From the NCBI GenBank assembly GCA_902557585.1, contig CACEBA010000011.1, positions 1-21,009 on the forward strand: a stretch of DNA of 21,009 nt, given 5' to 3'. Positions within the stretch are counted from its first letter, which is position 1; the number at the start of each line of letters is the position of its first letter. This document shows positions 9,730-21,009 of this stretch, one piece after another. The notes beneath the pieces are model-generated. The model saw only the letters and a program-made list of their open reading frames with translations, did no database searches and was not told the origin of the DNA. This DNA is from an uncultured Pelagibacteraceae bacterium. Lineage in GTDB: Bacteria > Pseudomonadota > Alphaproteobacteria > Pelagibacterales > Pelagibacteraceae. The position numbers were made by a program, and so were the translations under genes.

Positions 9730-11028
9730 TTAAATATCCAAAAATAACCTTCTAGGGTCTTCTAAGTTTTCTTTAATCATTTTCAGAAATGATACAGATT
9801 CTTTTCCATCAATTATTCTATGATCATAAGATAATGCCAAGTACATTATTGGCCTTATTTTAATTTCACCATCAACAACAATAGGTCTATCAACAATATT
9901 ATGCATTCCTAAAACTCCAGATTGTGGAAGATTTAGTATCGGTGTTGAAAGCATAGATCCATATACTCCACCATTACTTATTGTGAACGTTCCTCCTTGT
10001 AGTTCTTCAATAGTTAATTTTCCATCTTTTGCTTTTTCTGAAATAGCTTTAATATTTTTTTCTATATCAGAAAAAGATAACTCATCCGCATTCCTTAAAA
10101 CTGGGACAACTAGACCTTTGTCGGTTCCAACAGCAAAACTAATATTATAATAGTTTTTATAAATTATTTCGTCTCCATCAATTTCAGCATTTACAGCTGG
10201 AAAGTTTTTTAATGCTACCACACATGCTTTTACAAAGAAGGACATAAAACCTAATTTGATACCATATCGAGACTGAAAATCTTGTTGATTTTCTTTTCGC
10301 ATCTCCATAATATTTGTCATATCAATCTCATTAAATGTAGTTAATAGTGCAGCGTTTTCTTGAGCTTGTTTTAATCTTTTAGCAATAGTTTGTCTTAATC
10401 TAGACATTTTAATTCTTTCCTCTTGACCATATTGTATTTTTCTCTCAGAGGGTTTTGGGTTTGCTCCCATCATACTAATGAGATCTCCTTTTAAAACTCT
10501 TCCATCTTTTCCAGAACCTTGAATTGAATTAATATCTATTTGATTTTCGTTTACAATTTTTCTAACCGCTGGTGACAAAGTCTGATTTTGACTTTGTTTA
10601 ACTACTGGCATTTCATCAGCAACCTCTTCGGTCAAAACTAAAGGTTTTGTATCCCGGGTGTTTTCTTTGGATTTTTCCTCAAATATTTTTGGATCTTTTT
10701 TAATTGGATCTAATTTGATTACATTATTTTCTTTAAGAGAAGGCTCTATTTTTTTAACTTCCTCTATCTTTTTAACAGATGTTTTTGCACTATTTTGTGA
10801 AATAGATCCTAATAATGCTCCAACCGCAACTACTGATCCATCTTTTTCATTTATTTCAGATAAAACCCCTGTAATTGGTGATGGAACTTCTAAGTTAACT
10901 TTATCTGTTTCAAGCTCAACAACTGGTTCGTCAGCTTCCACAGGATCTCCAGCATTTTTTAACCATTTAGCAACAGTAGCCTCTGTTATACTTTCGCCAA
11001 GAGCTGGCACTAAAATTTTTTCACTCAT
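9730..11028 (-). CDS. sucB: 2-Oxoglutarate dehydrogenase E2, dihydrolipoyl succinyltransferase
   Basis: Core acyltransferase of the 2-oxoglutarate dehydrogenase complex, which moves the succinyl group from lipoate to CoA. It has 432 residues. The lipoyl domain covers about 1-80 with the modified Lys43 in [10 protein letters not shown] charged, lysine- and glutamate-rich linker spans about 85-148. The peripheral subunit-binding domain is at about 150-188 ([12 protein letters not shown] and [12 protein letters not shown]), and the catalytic domain covers about 200-432 with His403 and Asp407 in [10 protein letters not shown] single lipoyl domain and the [16 protein letters not shown] features fit the succinyl rather than the acetyl form, and the neighbour sucA supports this. 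It starts 6 bp after sucA; TAAGG about 17 nt upstream is too far to be a clear Shine-Dalgarno. Confidence 0.97.
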   Translation of the reverse strand: MSEKILVPALGESITEATVAKWLKNAGDPVEADEPVVELETDKVNLEVPSPITGVLSEINEKDGSVVAVGALLGSISQNSAKTSVKKIEEVKKIEPSLKENNVIKLDPIKKDPKIFEEKSKENTRDTKPLVLTEEVADEMPVVKQSQNQTLSPAVRKIVNENQIDINSIQGSGKDGRVLKGDLISMMGANPKPSERKIQYGQEERIKMSRLRQTIAKRLKQAQENAALLTTFNEIDMTNIMEMRKENQQDFQSRYGIKLGFMSFFVKACVVALKNFPAVNAEIDGDEIIYKNYYNISFAVGTDKGLVVPVLRNADELSFSDIEKNIKAISEKAKDGKLTIEELQGGTFTISNGGVYGSMLSTPILNLPQSGVLGMHNIVDRPIVVDGEIKIRPIMYLALSYDHRIIDGKESVSFLKMIKENLEDPRRLFLDI

Positions 11029-11034
11029 TATAAA

Positions 11035-13953
11035 TTATTCAAAAACCTTATTTATTATTTCTTGTTGTTGAGAATTATGCCTTTTTGCATATCCTGTTGC
11101 TGGAGTGGCATCTGGGCTTCTTCCTATATAAGAAATTTTATTATTATTAGCCTTTATAGTATCTAATGTCCATTGGATATAATCTCTTACCGAGAACCAT
11201 GCCCCCATATTTTTTGGCTCTTCTTGACACCAGACAAATTTAGCTTTTTTTGCAAAAGGTTTTAGCTCATTAACTAACGCTTTTACAGGAAATGGATATA
11301 ATTGTTCAATTCTAAATAATATAACATCATTTTTTTTAAGTTTTTCTCTAGCTTCTAGTAAGTCAAAATATACTTTTCCTGAACATAAAATTACTTTTCT
11401 AATTTTAGAGTTCTCTTTAAGTTTAATAAAATTTTTAGATTTTGGATCAATAGCATGATCCCATAATATTCTATGATAAGTATTTTTTTTATTAAAATCT
11501 TCAAGATTTGAAACACAATATTTATTTCTTAACAATGACTTTGGTGTCATTATTATTAAAGGTTTTCTAAAGTCTCTATGCATTTGTCTTCTTAGTGCAT
11601 GAAAATAGTTTGCAGGAGTTGTGCAGTTCATAACTTGCATATTATCGTTTGAACATAGCTGTAAAAATCTCTCTAATCTAGCTGAAGAATGTTCGGGTCC
11701 TTGTCCTTCATATCCATGTGGTAGAAGCATTACTATACCTGATGCTCTATTCCATTTTCTTTCACCAGAGGCTATAAATTGATCTATTACAACTTGAGCT
11801 CCATTTGCAAAATCTCCAAATTGCGCTTCCCATATTGTAAGTGTATTAGGTTCTACCAAACTATATCCATACTCAAATCCTAAAACAGCAAGTTCTGATA
11901 AAAAGCTATCAACTACTTCAAATTTTTTCTGTTTATTTGAAATATTATTCAATGGGATGTATCTAGAATTATCTACTTGATTTCTTAAAACAGAATGCCT
12001 TTGGCTAAAAGTTCCTCTTCCAGAGTCTTGTCCTACAAGTCTTACAGGATAACCTTCCTCTAACAATGATCCAAAAGCAAGTGCTTCTGCAGAAGACCAG
12101 TCAATACCAAAACCTTTTTCAATAGTATCTTTTCTTGTGTTGAAAATTTTAGATATAGTTTTATGAATATTTTTATCTTCAGAAATTGCATTTATTTTAT
12201 TAGAAATTTCTTTTAGTTTATTTTCATCAAAACCAGTAACACCTCTTTTATCCTTACCTTTTTCTGGCTTATATCTCGACCAAGTTCCCTCAAACCACTC
12301 TATTTTCGGGTTATAATCTTTGGCACTTTTATACTGCTCATCTAATAATTGTTTAAATGATTTTACATTTTGAATCAGTAATTCTTCGGTAATAGATTGT
12401 TCATTAACAAGTTTATTGCCATAAATTTTGTAAACACTTGGATGAGATCTAATTTTTTTATACATTAAAGGTTGGGTAAATGAAGGCTCATCTCCCTCGT
12501 TGTGTCCAAATCTCCTATAACAAATCAAATCAACAACAACGTCTCTATTAAATTTTAATCTAAACTCTGATGCAATTCTAGTCGCATAAACAACTGCTTC
12601 TGGATCGTCTCCATTAACATGAAGTATTGGAGCTTCAACCATCTTTGCAACGTCTGAGGGATAAGGTGATGATCTAGCAAACCTGGGGCTTGTAGTAAAT
12701 CCTATCTGATTATTTACTATTATATGTATTGTGCCACCTGTGTTATGACCAGGAAGTCCTGACATAGCAAAACATTCCGCTACAACTCCTTGTCCAGCAA
12801 AAGCTGCATCTCCATGAATCAAAATTGGAATAACTTTGTTTCTCTCTTTATCTTTGTGAAAAAACTGTTTTGCCCTTGTTTGTCCCAATACAACTGGATT
12901 AACAGCTTCTAGGTGAGATGGATTGTCTGTTAAACTTACATGAACAGAATTTCCATCAAACTTTCTATCAGAAGACGCTCCAAGGTGATATTTAACATCC
13001 CCAGCCCCATCTTCTTTATCTGAACTAATTTCACCTGCAAATTCATTAAATATTCTTTTATAAGATTTTTGTAATACATTTGCTAAAACATTAAGTCTAC
13101 CTCGATGTGACATACCAATTTTAACTTCTTTGATTTGATTTTGACCACCAATTTTAATTATTTGCTCGAGAGCTGGTATTAAGCTCTCTCCTCCATCTAA
13201 ACCAAATCTTTTTGTTCCAACATATTTTGTAGCAAGAAATTTCTCAAAACCTTCCGCCTGCACTAGTTTATTTAAAATTGCTTCTTTTCCATTTTTTGTA
13301 AATTGGAGTGCATTTTTATCTTGCTCAATTCTATCTCTAAACCATTTTCTCTCCACTGGATTGGAAATATGCATAAACTCATAACCTATTTTTCCACAAT
13401 AGGTTTTTTTCATAAATTTAAGTATTTCTTTTATATTTGCATATTTGCGATTAATTACTCCATTAAGAAATATTTTTTTATCATAGTTTTCTTTTTTAAA
13501 ACCATAAAAATCAGGATGAAGTTCATCTAAATACTCTGATACTCTCATATCTAAAGGATCTAGATCTGCCAATAAATGTCCCCTTAATCTATAAGCTCTA
13601 ATTAATGCGACTGCACTAATAGAGTCTTTGTTTGAATCCGCGAGTAACTGAAAATTAAATTTTTCAGAACTATCAACTTTATTATTTTCAAAAGTATTTT
13701 TGTCTTCTTCCTCAATTTTATTTTGTAACTCATCTATATTAACTTTATTTTTTTGTGGCCCCCAGGAAGGTCCATTTATCTCTTTAACTATTACATTTAA
13801 TTCTTCTCCAATTCCTTCAAAATAATTTAACCAACTTTCCGGAAGATCAGGGTCTTTATTTATAAACTTCAGATACATTTGTTCAATAAATGCACTATTA
13901 GACTTATTTAAAAATGAGGTTTTTTCGAATTCAAGATTTTTTGATGAAGACAT
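11035..13953 (-). CDS. sucA: 2-Oxoglutarate dehydrogenase E1 component
   Basis: Thiamine diphosphate-dependent decarboxylase that starts conversion of 2-oxoglutarate to succinyl-CoA. It has 972 residues, within the family range. The N-terminal E2-binding segment (FIEQMYLKFINKDPD, 22-36) is present. Other marks are the active-site region GMSHRGRLNVLAN (280-292), KYHLGASSD (321-329), and the cofactor/Mg motif GDAAFAGQG (381-389) ending in VNNQIGFT (413-420). The C-terminal pyrimidine-binding part includes GQDSGRGTFSQRHSVL and EAQFGDFANGAQVVIDQF. The ATG (13953-13951) has no Shine-Dalgarno and follows sucD by 37 bp, more than most junctions here. That gap holds a promoter-like element, so sucA may have an extra transcription start in addition to readthrough from sucD. 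Confidence 0.97.
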   Translation of the reverse strand: MSSSKNLEFEKTSFLNKSNSAFIEQMYLKFINKDPDLPESWLNYFEGIGEELNVIVKEINGPSWGPQKNKVNIDELQNKIEEEDKNTFENNKVDSSEKFNFQLLADSNKDSISAVALIRAYRLRGHLLADLDPLDMRVSEYLDELHPDFYGFKKENYDKKIFLNGVINRKYANIKEILKFMKKTYCGKIGYEFMHISNPVERKWFRDRIEQDKNALQFTKNGKEAILNKLVQAEGFEKFLATKYVGTKRFGLDGGESLIPALEQIIKIGGQNQIKEVKIGMSHRGRLNVLANVLQKSYKRIFNEFAGEISSDKEDGAGDVKYHLGASSDRKFDGNSVHVSLTDNPSHLEAVNPVVLGQTRAKQFFHKDKERNKVIPILIHGDAAFAGQGVVAECFAMSGLPGHNTGGTIHIIVNNQIGFTTSPRFARSSPYPSDVAKMVEAPILHVNGDDPEAVVYATRIASEFRLKFNRDVVVDLICYRRFGHNEGDEPSFTQPLMYKKIRSHPSVYKIYGNKLVNEQSITEELLIQNVKSFKQLLDEQYKSAKDYNPKIEWFEGTWSRYKPEKGKDKRGVTGFDENKLKEISNKINAISEDKNIHKTISKIFNTRKDTIEKGFGIDWSSAEALAFGSLLEEGYPVRLVGQDSGRGTFSQRHSVLRNQVDNSRYIPLNNISNKQKKFEVVDSFLSELAVLGFEYGYSLVEPNTLTIWEAQFGDFANGAQVVIDQFIASGERKWNRASGIVMLLPHGYEGQGPEHSSARLERFLQLCSNDNMQVMNCTTPANYFHALRRQMHRDFRKPLIIMTPKSLLRNKYCVSNLEDFNKKNTYHRILWDHAIDPKSKNFIKLKENSKIRKVILCSGKVYFDLLEAREKLKKNDVILFRIEQLYPFPVKALVNELKPFAKKAKFVWCQEEPKNMGAWFSVRDYIQWTLDTIKANNNKISYIGRSPDATPATGYAKRHNSQQQEIINKVFE

Positions 13954-13966
13954 CTTTAATTTGATG

Positions 13967-13994
13967 AATATATAGCCCTAATATTATTTTTCAA
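13967..13994 (-). promoter_or_regulatory. Candidate internal promoter before sucA
   Basis: On the - strand TTGAAA (13994-13989) and TATATT (13972-13967) each match five of six consensus bases of a sigma70-type promoter, with a 16-bp spacer. The -35 element overlaps the sucD TGA stop. Initiation 6 to 7 bases after the -10 would leave a leader of only about 7 nt before the sucA ATG, which would fit the missing ribosome site. A weak A-U hairpin (AATATTA pairing with TATATATT, one bulge) overlaps the same bases. AT-rich DNA gives many such matches. Confidence 0.3.
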
Positions 13995-14866
13995 TTAGAC
14001 AGTTTATTAAATAAAGTTTTGCCAATTATTGAAGGTGATTTAGCAACTGTAATGCCACATTTTTCCATTTTTTTAATTTTATCTTCCGCACCACCTTTTC
14101 CACCTGAAATTATTGCCCCCGCATGCCCCATTCTTCTGCCTGGTGGGGCTGTAATTCCTGCAATAAATCCAACAATAGGTTTTTTAATTTCATGATTCTT
14201 CACAAATTCTGCAGCTTCTTCCTCAGCTGAGCCTCCAATTTCACCAATCATTAATATCGACTGTGTGTCGTTATCTTTTAAAAATAGGTCTAAACAATCT
14301 ATAAAATTTGTTCCGTTTATTGGATCACCACCAATCCCAATGCATGTTGATTGACCAAGTCCATTTTCTGTTGTTTGAGCTACCGCTTCGTAGGTTAAAG
14401 TTCCTGATCTAGATACTATGCCAACAGTCCCTTTTTTATGGATATTACCTGGCATAATTCCAATTTTACATTCGTCCGGAGTGATTATTCCCGGACAATT
14501 AGGTCCTATAAGTCTGCTATTTGAGCGTTTTAAAATTTGTCTAACTTTAAGCATATCTTGGATAGGTATTCCTTCTGTTATACAAACTATAAGTTCTATA
14601 GAAGCTTCAATTGCCTCAATGATTGCAGCTGCTGCAAATTTTGCTGGGACATAGATCATTGTTGCATCTGCTCCAACTTCGTTTTTTGCTTCTAATACAG
14701 AATTAAAAACTGGTCTATCTAAGTGTTTTTGTCCTCCTTTTTTTGGAGTAACACCTCCAACTAAATTTGTTCCATATTTTATAGCTTGTTCTGAATGAAA
14801 TGTTCCGTGAGATCCCGTAAATCCCTGACAAATTAATTTTGTATTTTTGTTAACTAAAACTGACAC
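13991..14866 (-). CDS. sucD: Succinyl-CoA synthetase alpha subunit, GTG start
   Basis: Alpha subunit of succinyl-CoA synthetase, which with SucC converts succinyl-CoA to succinate and makes a nucleoside triphosphate. It has 291 residues, normal. The CoA-binding Rossmann domain begins [15 protein letters not shown] (15-29), the region [10 protein letters not shown] is at 119-128, and [12 protein letters not shown] at 149-160. The phosphorylated histidine is His248 in [15 protein letters not shown]. The start is GTG (14866-14864): it gives MSVLVNKNT, the usual beginning of SucD, and lies 1 bp after the sucC stop. The stop is TGA, unlike the TAA that ends most genes here. Confidence 0.97.
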   Translation of the reverse strand: MSVLVNKNTKLICQGFTGSHGTFHSEQAIKYGTNLVGGVTPKKGGQKHLDRPVFNSVLEAKNEVGADATMIYVPAKFAAAAIIEAIEASIELIVCITEGIPIQDMLKVRQILKRSNSRLIGPNCPGIITPDECKIGIMPGNIHKKGTVGIVSRSGTLTYEAVAQTTENGLGQSTCIGIGGDPINGTNFIDCLDLFLKDNDTQSILMIGEIGGSAEEEAAEFVKNHEIKKPIVGFIAGITAPPGRRMGHAGAIISGGKGGAEDKIKKMEKCGITVAKSPSIIGKTLFNKLSN

Positions 14867-14867
14867 T

Positions 14868-16028
14868 TTATTTTATTGCCTCTACAATTTTTTTAGCAGC
14901 ATCATCTAAATTATCTGCAGAAATTAATTTTAATCCAGAATTATCAAGTATTTCTTTTCCTTCCTTAAAATTTGTACCAGCAAGCCTTACAACTAATGGT
15001 ACATTTATATTTATTTCTTTGGCTGCTTCTACTACGCCTTGTGCAAGAACATCACACCTCATTATACCACCAAAAATATTAATTAAAATTCCTTTAACAT
15101 TTTTATCAGAAAGAATAAGTTTAAGTGCAGCTGAAACTTTTTCTTTTGATGCTCCACCACCAACATCTAAAAAATTGGCAGGTTCTTTTCCATATAACTT
15201 TATTATATCCATTGTGGCCATAGCCAATCCTGCGCCATTTACCATACAACCAATGCTTCCATCTAATTTGATATAAGCGAGATTATGTATGCTCGCTTCT
15301 ATTTCTGCTGGATCTTCTTCATTTAAATCTCTTAACTCCATTATTTCTGGATGTCTAAATAGCGCATTAGAGTCAAAATTTACTTTTGCATCTAAACAAA
15401 CTATTTTTTTTTCTTTGGTCAAAATTAATGGATTTATTTCAACCATACTAGCATCCATACTGGTAAACATTTTATAAATTGACTGAATCAAATTTATTGC
15501 TTGATTTTTTGTTTCATTATCTAATTTAAAAATTTCAACAACTTTTTCACAGTCTAAAACAGAAATTTGATCACCTACATCAACTTTAGTTGTAATAATT
15601 TTTTCTGGATTATTACTTGCAACTTCTTCAATATCCATACCACCTTGATCACTTGAAATGAAAGCAATCTTAGAACTAGCTCTATCTACGAGGCAAGATA
15701 AGTAAAATTCTTTTTCTATGTTTGATGATTCCTCAACATACAGTCTTTTAACTTTTCTTCCCTCTGGGCCTGTTTGATGTGTAATAAGTGTCTTTCCTAG
15801 CAGCTCTTTGGCTGCTAATTCTAATTCTTCTAGTGTATTTAAAATTTTTACTCCTCCAGCTTTTCCTCTTCCTCCAGCATGGATTTGTGCTTTAAGAACG
15901 TATTTTTCGGTTTTAAGTAATTTTGCTTTCTCAAGTAAATCTTCAACATTTAATGCAAATATTCCCTCGGGAACTACAGCGCCATATTTTTTTAATATTT
16001 GTTTAGCTTGATGCTCGTGAATATTCAT
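14868..16028 (-). CDS. sucC: Succinyl-CoA synthetase beta subunit (ADP-forming type)
   Basis: Beta subunit with the ATP-grasp fold that binds nucleotide and determines nucleotide preference. It has 386 residues, typical. Visible are MNIHEHQAK at the N-terminus, the glycine-rich nucleotide loop [12 protein letters not shown] (50-61), Mg ligands in EINP (197-200) and Asp213, [16 protein letters not shown] (263-278) and the succinate/phosphate-binding stretch FGGIMRCD (319-326). The order mdh-sucC-sucD-sucA-sucB is standard in alphaproteobacteria. The start lies 2 bp after the mdh stop with no clear Shine-Dalgarno. Whether ADP or GDP is preferred cannot be proven from sequence; ADP is the usual bacterial case. 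Confidence 0.97.
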   Translation of the reverse strand: MNIHEHQAKQILKKYGAVVPEGIFALNVEDLLEKAKLLKTEKYVLKAQIHAGGRGKAGGVKILNTLEELELAAKELLGKTLITHQTGPEGRKVKRLYVEESSNIEKEFYLSCLVDRASSKIAFISSDQGGMDIEEVASNNPEKIITTKVDVGDQISVLDCEKVVEIFKLDNETKNQAINLIQSIYKMFTSMDASMVEINPLILTKEKKIVCLDAKVNFDSNALFRHPEIMELRDLNEEDPAEIEASIHNLAYIKLDGSIGCMVNGAGLAMATMDIIKLYGKEPANFLDVGGGASKEKVSAALKLILSDKNVKGILINIFGGIMRCDVLAQGVVEAAKEININVPLVVRLAGTNFKEGKEILDNSGLKLISADNLDDAAKKIVEAIK

Positions 16029-16030
16029 TC

Positions 16031-18498
<2,468 letters not shown>

Positions 18499-18537
18499 GA
18501 GAAAGATCTTTTAAAACAAAAATACTTGTTAGTCTAT

Positions 18538-19317
18538 TTAAACATTAGCTGTAGCTAACATTTTCTTGATTTCTGCAATTGCTTTTGCTGGATTTAGCCC
18601 TTTAGGGCACGCACTAGTACAATTTAGAATAGTATGACATCTATAAAGTTTAAGTTCATCAGCAACTTTTTTTAGTCTAGCTTTTCTCTCATCATCTCGA
18701 CTGTCAACAATCCATCTGTAGGCTTGTAAAAGTACAGCTGGACCTAAATATTTGTCACCGTTCCACCAATAACTAGGGCATGACGTAGAACAGCATGCAC
18801 ACATAATACATTCATATGCACCATCTAATTTTGCCCTATCTTTTTTTGATTGAAAAATTTCAGTTGTTTCTTTAGATGAATTGTTTTTAAGCCAGGGCTC
18901 AATTGACTGATATTGTTTATAAAGACCATCTAAATCACCAATTAAATCCCTCTTAACTTTTAGATGAGGCAAAGGATAAATATCTATTTCGCCATCTATT
19001 TCTGCATGCGGTGTTGTACATGCAAGTCCATTTTTTCCACCCATGTTCATTGCACAGGATCCACAGACCCCATGAGCACATGATCTTCTATAAGCTAAAG
19101 AAGGATCAATTTCATTTTTAATTTTATTTAAAATGTCTAGAACTTTTGAAGGACAATTATCCATATCAACTTCATATGTATCAATCCTTGGATTTTCTTC
19201 TGTAGAAGGGTCCCATCTGTAAACATTCACTTTACGAATATTTTTTGACCCTGTTTGGTCTTTATAATATTTTCCTTTATTTACCGTAGAATTTTTTGGT
19301 AAACTAATTTGTACCAT
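18538..19317 (-). CDS. sdhB: Succinate dehydrogenase iron-sulfur subunit
   Basis: Electron-transfer subunit of respiratory complex II, carrying electrons from FAD in SdhA to quinone at the membrane anchor. It has 259 residues. The [2Fe-2S] ligands are Cys80, Cys85, Cys88 and Cys100 ([10 protein letters not shown] and LACT). The C-terminal domain has [12 protein letters not shown], with Cys170, Cys173, Cys176 and Cys237 for the [4Fe-4S] cluster, and Cys180, Cys227 and Cys233 for the [3Fe-4S] cluster, by analogy with E. coli. [19 protein letters not shown] (33-51) is typical. The ATG overlaps the sdhA TAA by one base (TAATG), implying coupled translation. The membrane-anchor genes sdhC and sdhD are not between here and mdh; they are expected upstream of sdhA, outside the window. 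Confidence 0.97.
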   Translation of the reverse strand: MVQISLPKNSTVNKGKYYKDQTGSKNIRKVNVYRWDPSTEENPRIDTYEVDMDNCPSKVLDILNKIKNEIDPSLAYRRSCAHGVCGSCAMNMGGKNGLACTTPHAEIDGEIDIYPLPHLKVKRDLIGDLDGLYKQYQSIEPWLKNNSSKETTEIFQSKKDRAKLDGAYECIMCACCSTSCPSYWWNGDKYLGPAVLLQAYRWIVDSRDDERKARLKKVADELKLYRCHTILNCTSACPKGLNPAKAIAEIKKMLATANV

Positions 19318-21009
19318 TAGTACACTCTTTCCTGTGGTGGAAAATATTGTACTTCATTTGTCAACGTTGACTTATGTACTGGTCTATAGGTAATTTTAGT
19401 ATTTTTTCCATCACACCAAGCCAAGGTGTGTTGCATAAATTTTTCATCATCTCTTTTAGGATAGTCTTCTCTAGCGTGCGCACCTCTACTTTCTTTTCTA
19501 TGGTATGCAGAGTCAACTGTTGTTACTGCTTGTCTAATTAGATTGTCAAACTCTAAGGTTTCAACTAGATCTGTATTAAAAACTAATGATCTGTCTTTAA
19601 CTGAAATAGAGTCCATACCATCATAAGTTTTTCTAATTTCATTAACACCTTCTTCTAAATTTTTTTCCGTTCTGAATACTGCACATTTTGATTGCATAGT
19701 TTTTTGCATTGCAAGTCTTAATTCCGCAGTACTGTTGTCCCCTTGTGCATTTCTTAATTTGTCAAATCTATCTAAACATTTTTGTGTTTCGGTTTCTGGG
19801 ATTTCTTCATGTGGTGATCCAGGTTTAACTAATTCAGCAGCTCTTTTTGCAGCAGCTCTTCCAAAAACTACCAAATCAATTAAAGAATTAGAACCAAGTC
19901 TATTAGCTCCATGAACTGAAACACATGCAGCCTCACCTATTGCCATTAATCCTGGCACTGTTTTTTCTGATCCATTAACAGTTAATACTTCAGCTTTATA
20001 ATTTGTTGGAATACCACCCATATTATAATGTACGGTTGGAACAACAGGTATTGGTTCTTTGGTTACATCTACATTAGCAAATAATCTTGCAGCTTCTGTA
20101 ATACCTGGAAGTCTATTTTCAATAACACTTTTATCCAAATGGCTCAAATGCAAGTGAACATGATCTTGCTCTTCTCCTACACCTCTGCCTTCATTAATTT
20201 CTATGGACATTGATCTGCTAACAACGTCTCTTGATGCTAAATCTTTCGCATTTGGAGCATATCTCTCCATAAATCTCTCACCTTTGGAATTTACCAAGTA
20301 TCCACCTTCTCCTCTAACTCCTTCAGAAATTAGAGTTCCATGTCCATAAATACCTGTTGGATGAAACTGAACGAATTCCATATCTTGTAAAGGTAATCCT
20401 GCTCTTAATACCATTGCGTTTCCATCGCCTGTGCAAGTATGTGCAGAGGTTGCAGAATAATATACTTTTCCATATCCGCCTGTTGCAATTATTACTGTGT
20501 GAGCTCTAAATCTATGAATTGTTCCATCGTTTAAATTCCAGGCAATTAATCCTTTACACTCTCCATCTTTCATTAGTAAATCTAAAGCAAAGTATTCTAT
20601 AAAAAATTCAGTATTATGCTTTAAAGCTTGACCATAAAGAGTGTGTAATATTGCATGTCCAGTTCTATCTGCAGCAGCGCATGTTCTTTGAACAATTCCA
20701 TTTCCATAATTTTTAGTCATGCCTCCAAATGGTCTTTGATAAATTTTTCCCTCATCTGTTCTACTAAACGGTACTCCATATTTTTCTAGCTCTAGAACTG
20801 CTTTTGGAGCTTCCTTACATAAATATTCGATACTATCTTGATCACCCAACCAATCTGCTCCCTTGACTGTATCGTACATATGCCATCTCCAATCATCCTC
20901 ACCCATATTTCCAAGGGCAGCTGAGATGCCACCTTGGGCAGCTGAAGTGTGACTTCTAGTTGGAAAAACTTTAGAAATACAAGCAGTTTTCAAACCAGCT
21001 TCACTAAGC
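19317..21009 (-). CDS. sdhA: Succinate dehydrogenase flavoprotein subunit (5' end outside window)
   Basis: Catalytic subunit of complex II, oxidising succinate to fumarate with covalently bound FAD. The frame is open to the window edge: LSEAG precedes LKTACISK, so the TTG at 20993-20991 is an internal leucine, and some 30 to 40 N-terminal residues with the FAD GxGxxG motif are missing. Visible are [11 protein letters not shown] with the flavinylated histidine (codon 20951-20949), [21 protein letters not shown] with substrate-binding residues, [11 protein letters not shown], and [18 protein letters not shown] near the second FAD contact. [15 protein letters not shown] toward the C-terminus separates succinate dehydrogenase from many fumarate reductases only weakly. 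The TAA overlaps the sdhB ATG. It is the first gene of the visible run, so the operon promoter lies outside. Confidence 0.97.
   Translation of the reverse strand, partial: LSEAGLKTACISKVFPTRSHTSAAQGGISAALGNMGEDDWRWHMYDTVKGADWLGDQDSIEYLCKEAPKAVLELEKYGVPFSRTDEGKIYQRPFGGMTKNYGNGIVQRTCAAADRTGHAILHTLYGQALKHNTEFFIEYFALDLLMKDGECKGLIAWNLNDGTIHRFRAHTVIIATGGYGKVYYSATSAHTCTGDGNAMVLRAGLPLQDMEFVQFHPTGIYGHGTLISEGVRGEGGYLVNSKGERFMERYAPNAKDLASRDVVSRSMSIEINEGRGVGEEQDHVHLHLSHLDKSVIENRLPGITEAARLFANVDVTKEPIPVVPTVHYNMGGIPTNYKAEVLTVNGSEKTVPGLMAIGEAACVSVHGANRLGSNSLIDLVVFGRAAAKRAAELVKPGSPHEEIPETETQKCLDRFDKLRNAQGDNSTAELRLAMQKTMQSKCAVFRTEKNLEEGVNEIRKTYDGMDSISVKDRSLVFNTDLVETLEFDNLIRQAVTTVDSAYHRKESRGAHAREDYPKRDDEKFMQHTLAWCDGKNTKITYRPVHKSTLTNEVQYFPPQERVY

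Noticed and set aside
10658..11071. 137-codon open frame on the + strand opposite sucB
   Set aside because: It lies wholly antisense to the sucB lipoyl domain and linker apart from a few bases. Its serine- and phenylalanine-rich composition is what an antisense copy of lysine- and glutamate-rich coding gives; it has no ribosome site or family resemblance.
13303..13530. 75-codon open frame on the + strand opposite sucA, rich in Phe and Ile and membrane-like
   Set aside because: Antisense of a conserved sucA region. The hydrophobic look comes from the AT-rich complement of Lys/Asn codons; nothing suggests it is translated.
14418..14654. 78-codon open frame on the + strand opposite sucD
   Set aside because: Antisense to a well-conserved SucD region, with no start context and no recognisable product. 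Other short + strand frames opposite lpd, sucC, mdh and priA were dropped for the same reasons.
18499..18537. Possible promoter or riboswitch between sdhB and mmsA
   Set aside because: Only 39 bp. No hexamer pair with good spacing was found, and there is no room for a known riboswitch; the AAAGATCTTT palindrome is too short to call an operator.
20991..20993. TTG as a possible start of sdhA
   Set aside because: The frame continues upstream to the window edge with LSEAG, which matches the conserved interior of SdhA; the FAD-binding N-terminus is missing.

Overview
The window is a gene-dense, strongly AT-rich stretch (roughly 30% G+C by eye) of an alphaproteobacterial chromosome, most likely from the SAR11 clade (Candidatus Pelagibacter and relatives). 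Four things point there: lysine-rich, low-GC coding; junctions between genes of mostly 0 to 40 bp; F1 ATP synthase genes without the Fo genes; and the gene orders ctpA-rppH, priA-atpHAGDC and mdh-sucCDAB-lpd. The assignment rests on family knowledge and recall, not on a database search.

Layout. At the left edge a 5'-truncated carboxy-terminal processing protease (ctpA) and an RNA pyrophosphohydrolase (rppH/nudH) run on the + strand. They meet, tail to tail and with overlapping stop codons, a long run of 13 genes that all lie on the - strand. In transcription order (right to left) these are sdhA (5' end outside the window), sdhB, mmsA, mdh, sucC, sucD, sucA, sucB, lpd, priA, and then atpH, atpA, atpG, atpD, atpC. 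Almost every base is coding. The largest gene-free gap is 108 bp, between priA and atpH, and there is no gene-free stretch above 300 bp.

How the genes work together. sucAB-lpd (2-oxoglutarate dehydrogenase), sucCD (succinyl-CoA synthetase), sdhAB (succinate dehydrogenase catalytic subunits) and mdh (malate dehydrogenase) cover the TCA cycle from 2-oxoglutarate to oxaloacetate, apart from fumarase and the sdhCD membrane anchor. mmsA could deliver propionyl-CoA or acetyl-CoA from valine-, inositol- or beta-alanine-type substrates into the same pathway. NADH and reduced quinone feed respiration, and atpHAGDC encodes the complete catalytic F1 sector that uses the resulting proton gradient. priA (replication restart helicase) is the one functional outsider; as I recall, its place next to atpH is common in alphaproteobacteria.

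The region is core metabolism. I saw no mobile element, CRISPR array, tRNA, rRNA or convincing undescribed system. The points worth a second look are small: an inverted repeat that would bury the priA start codon, a promoter-like pair of hexamers giving sucA a nearly leaderless transcript, the overlapping convergent stops of nudH and atpC, a TTG start for atpH, the position of mmsA, and altered motif spacing in PriA.
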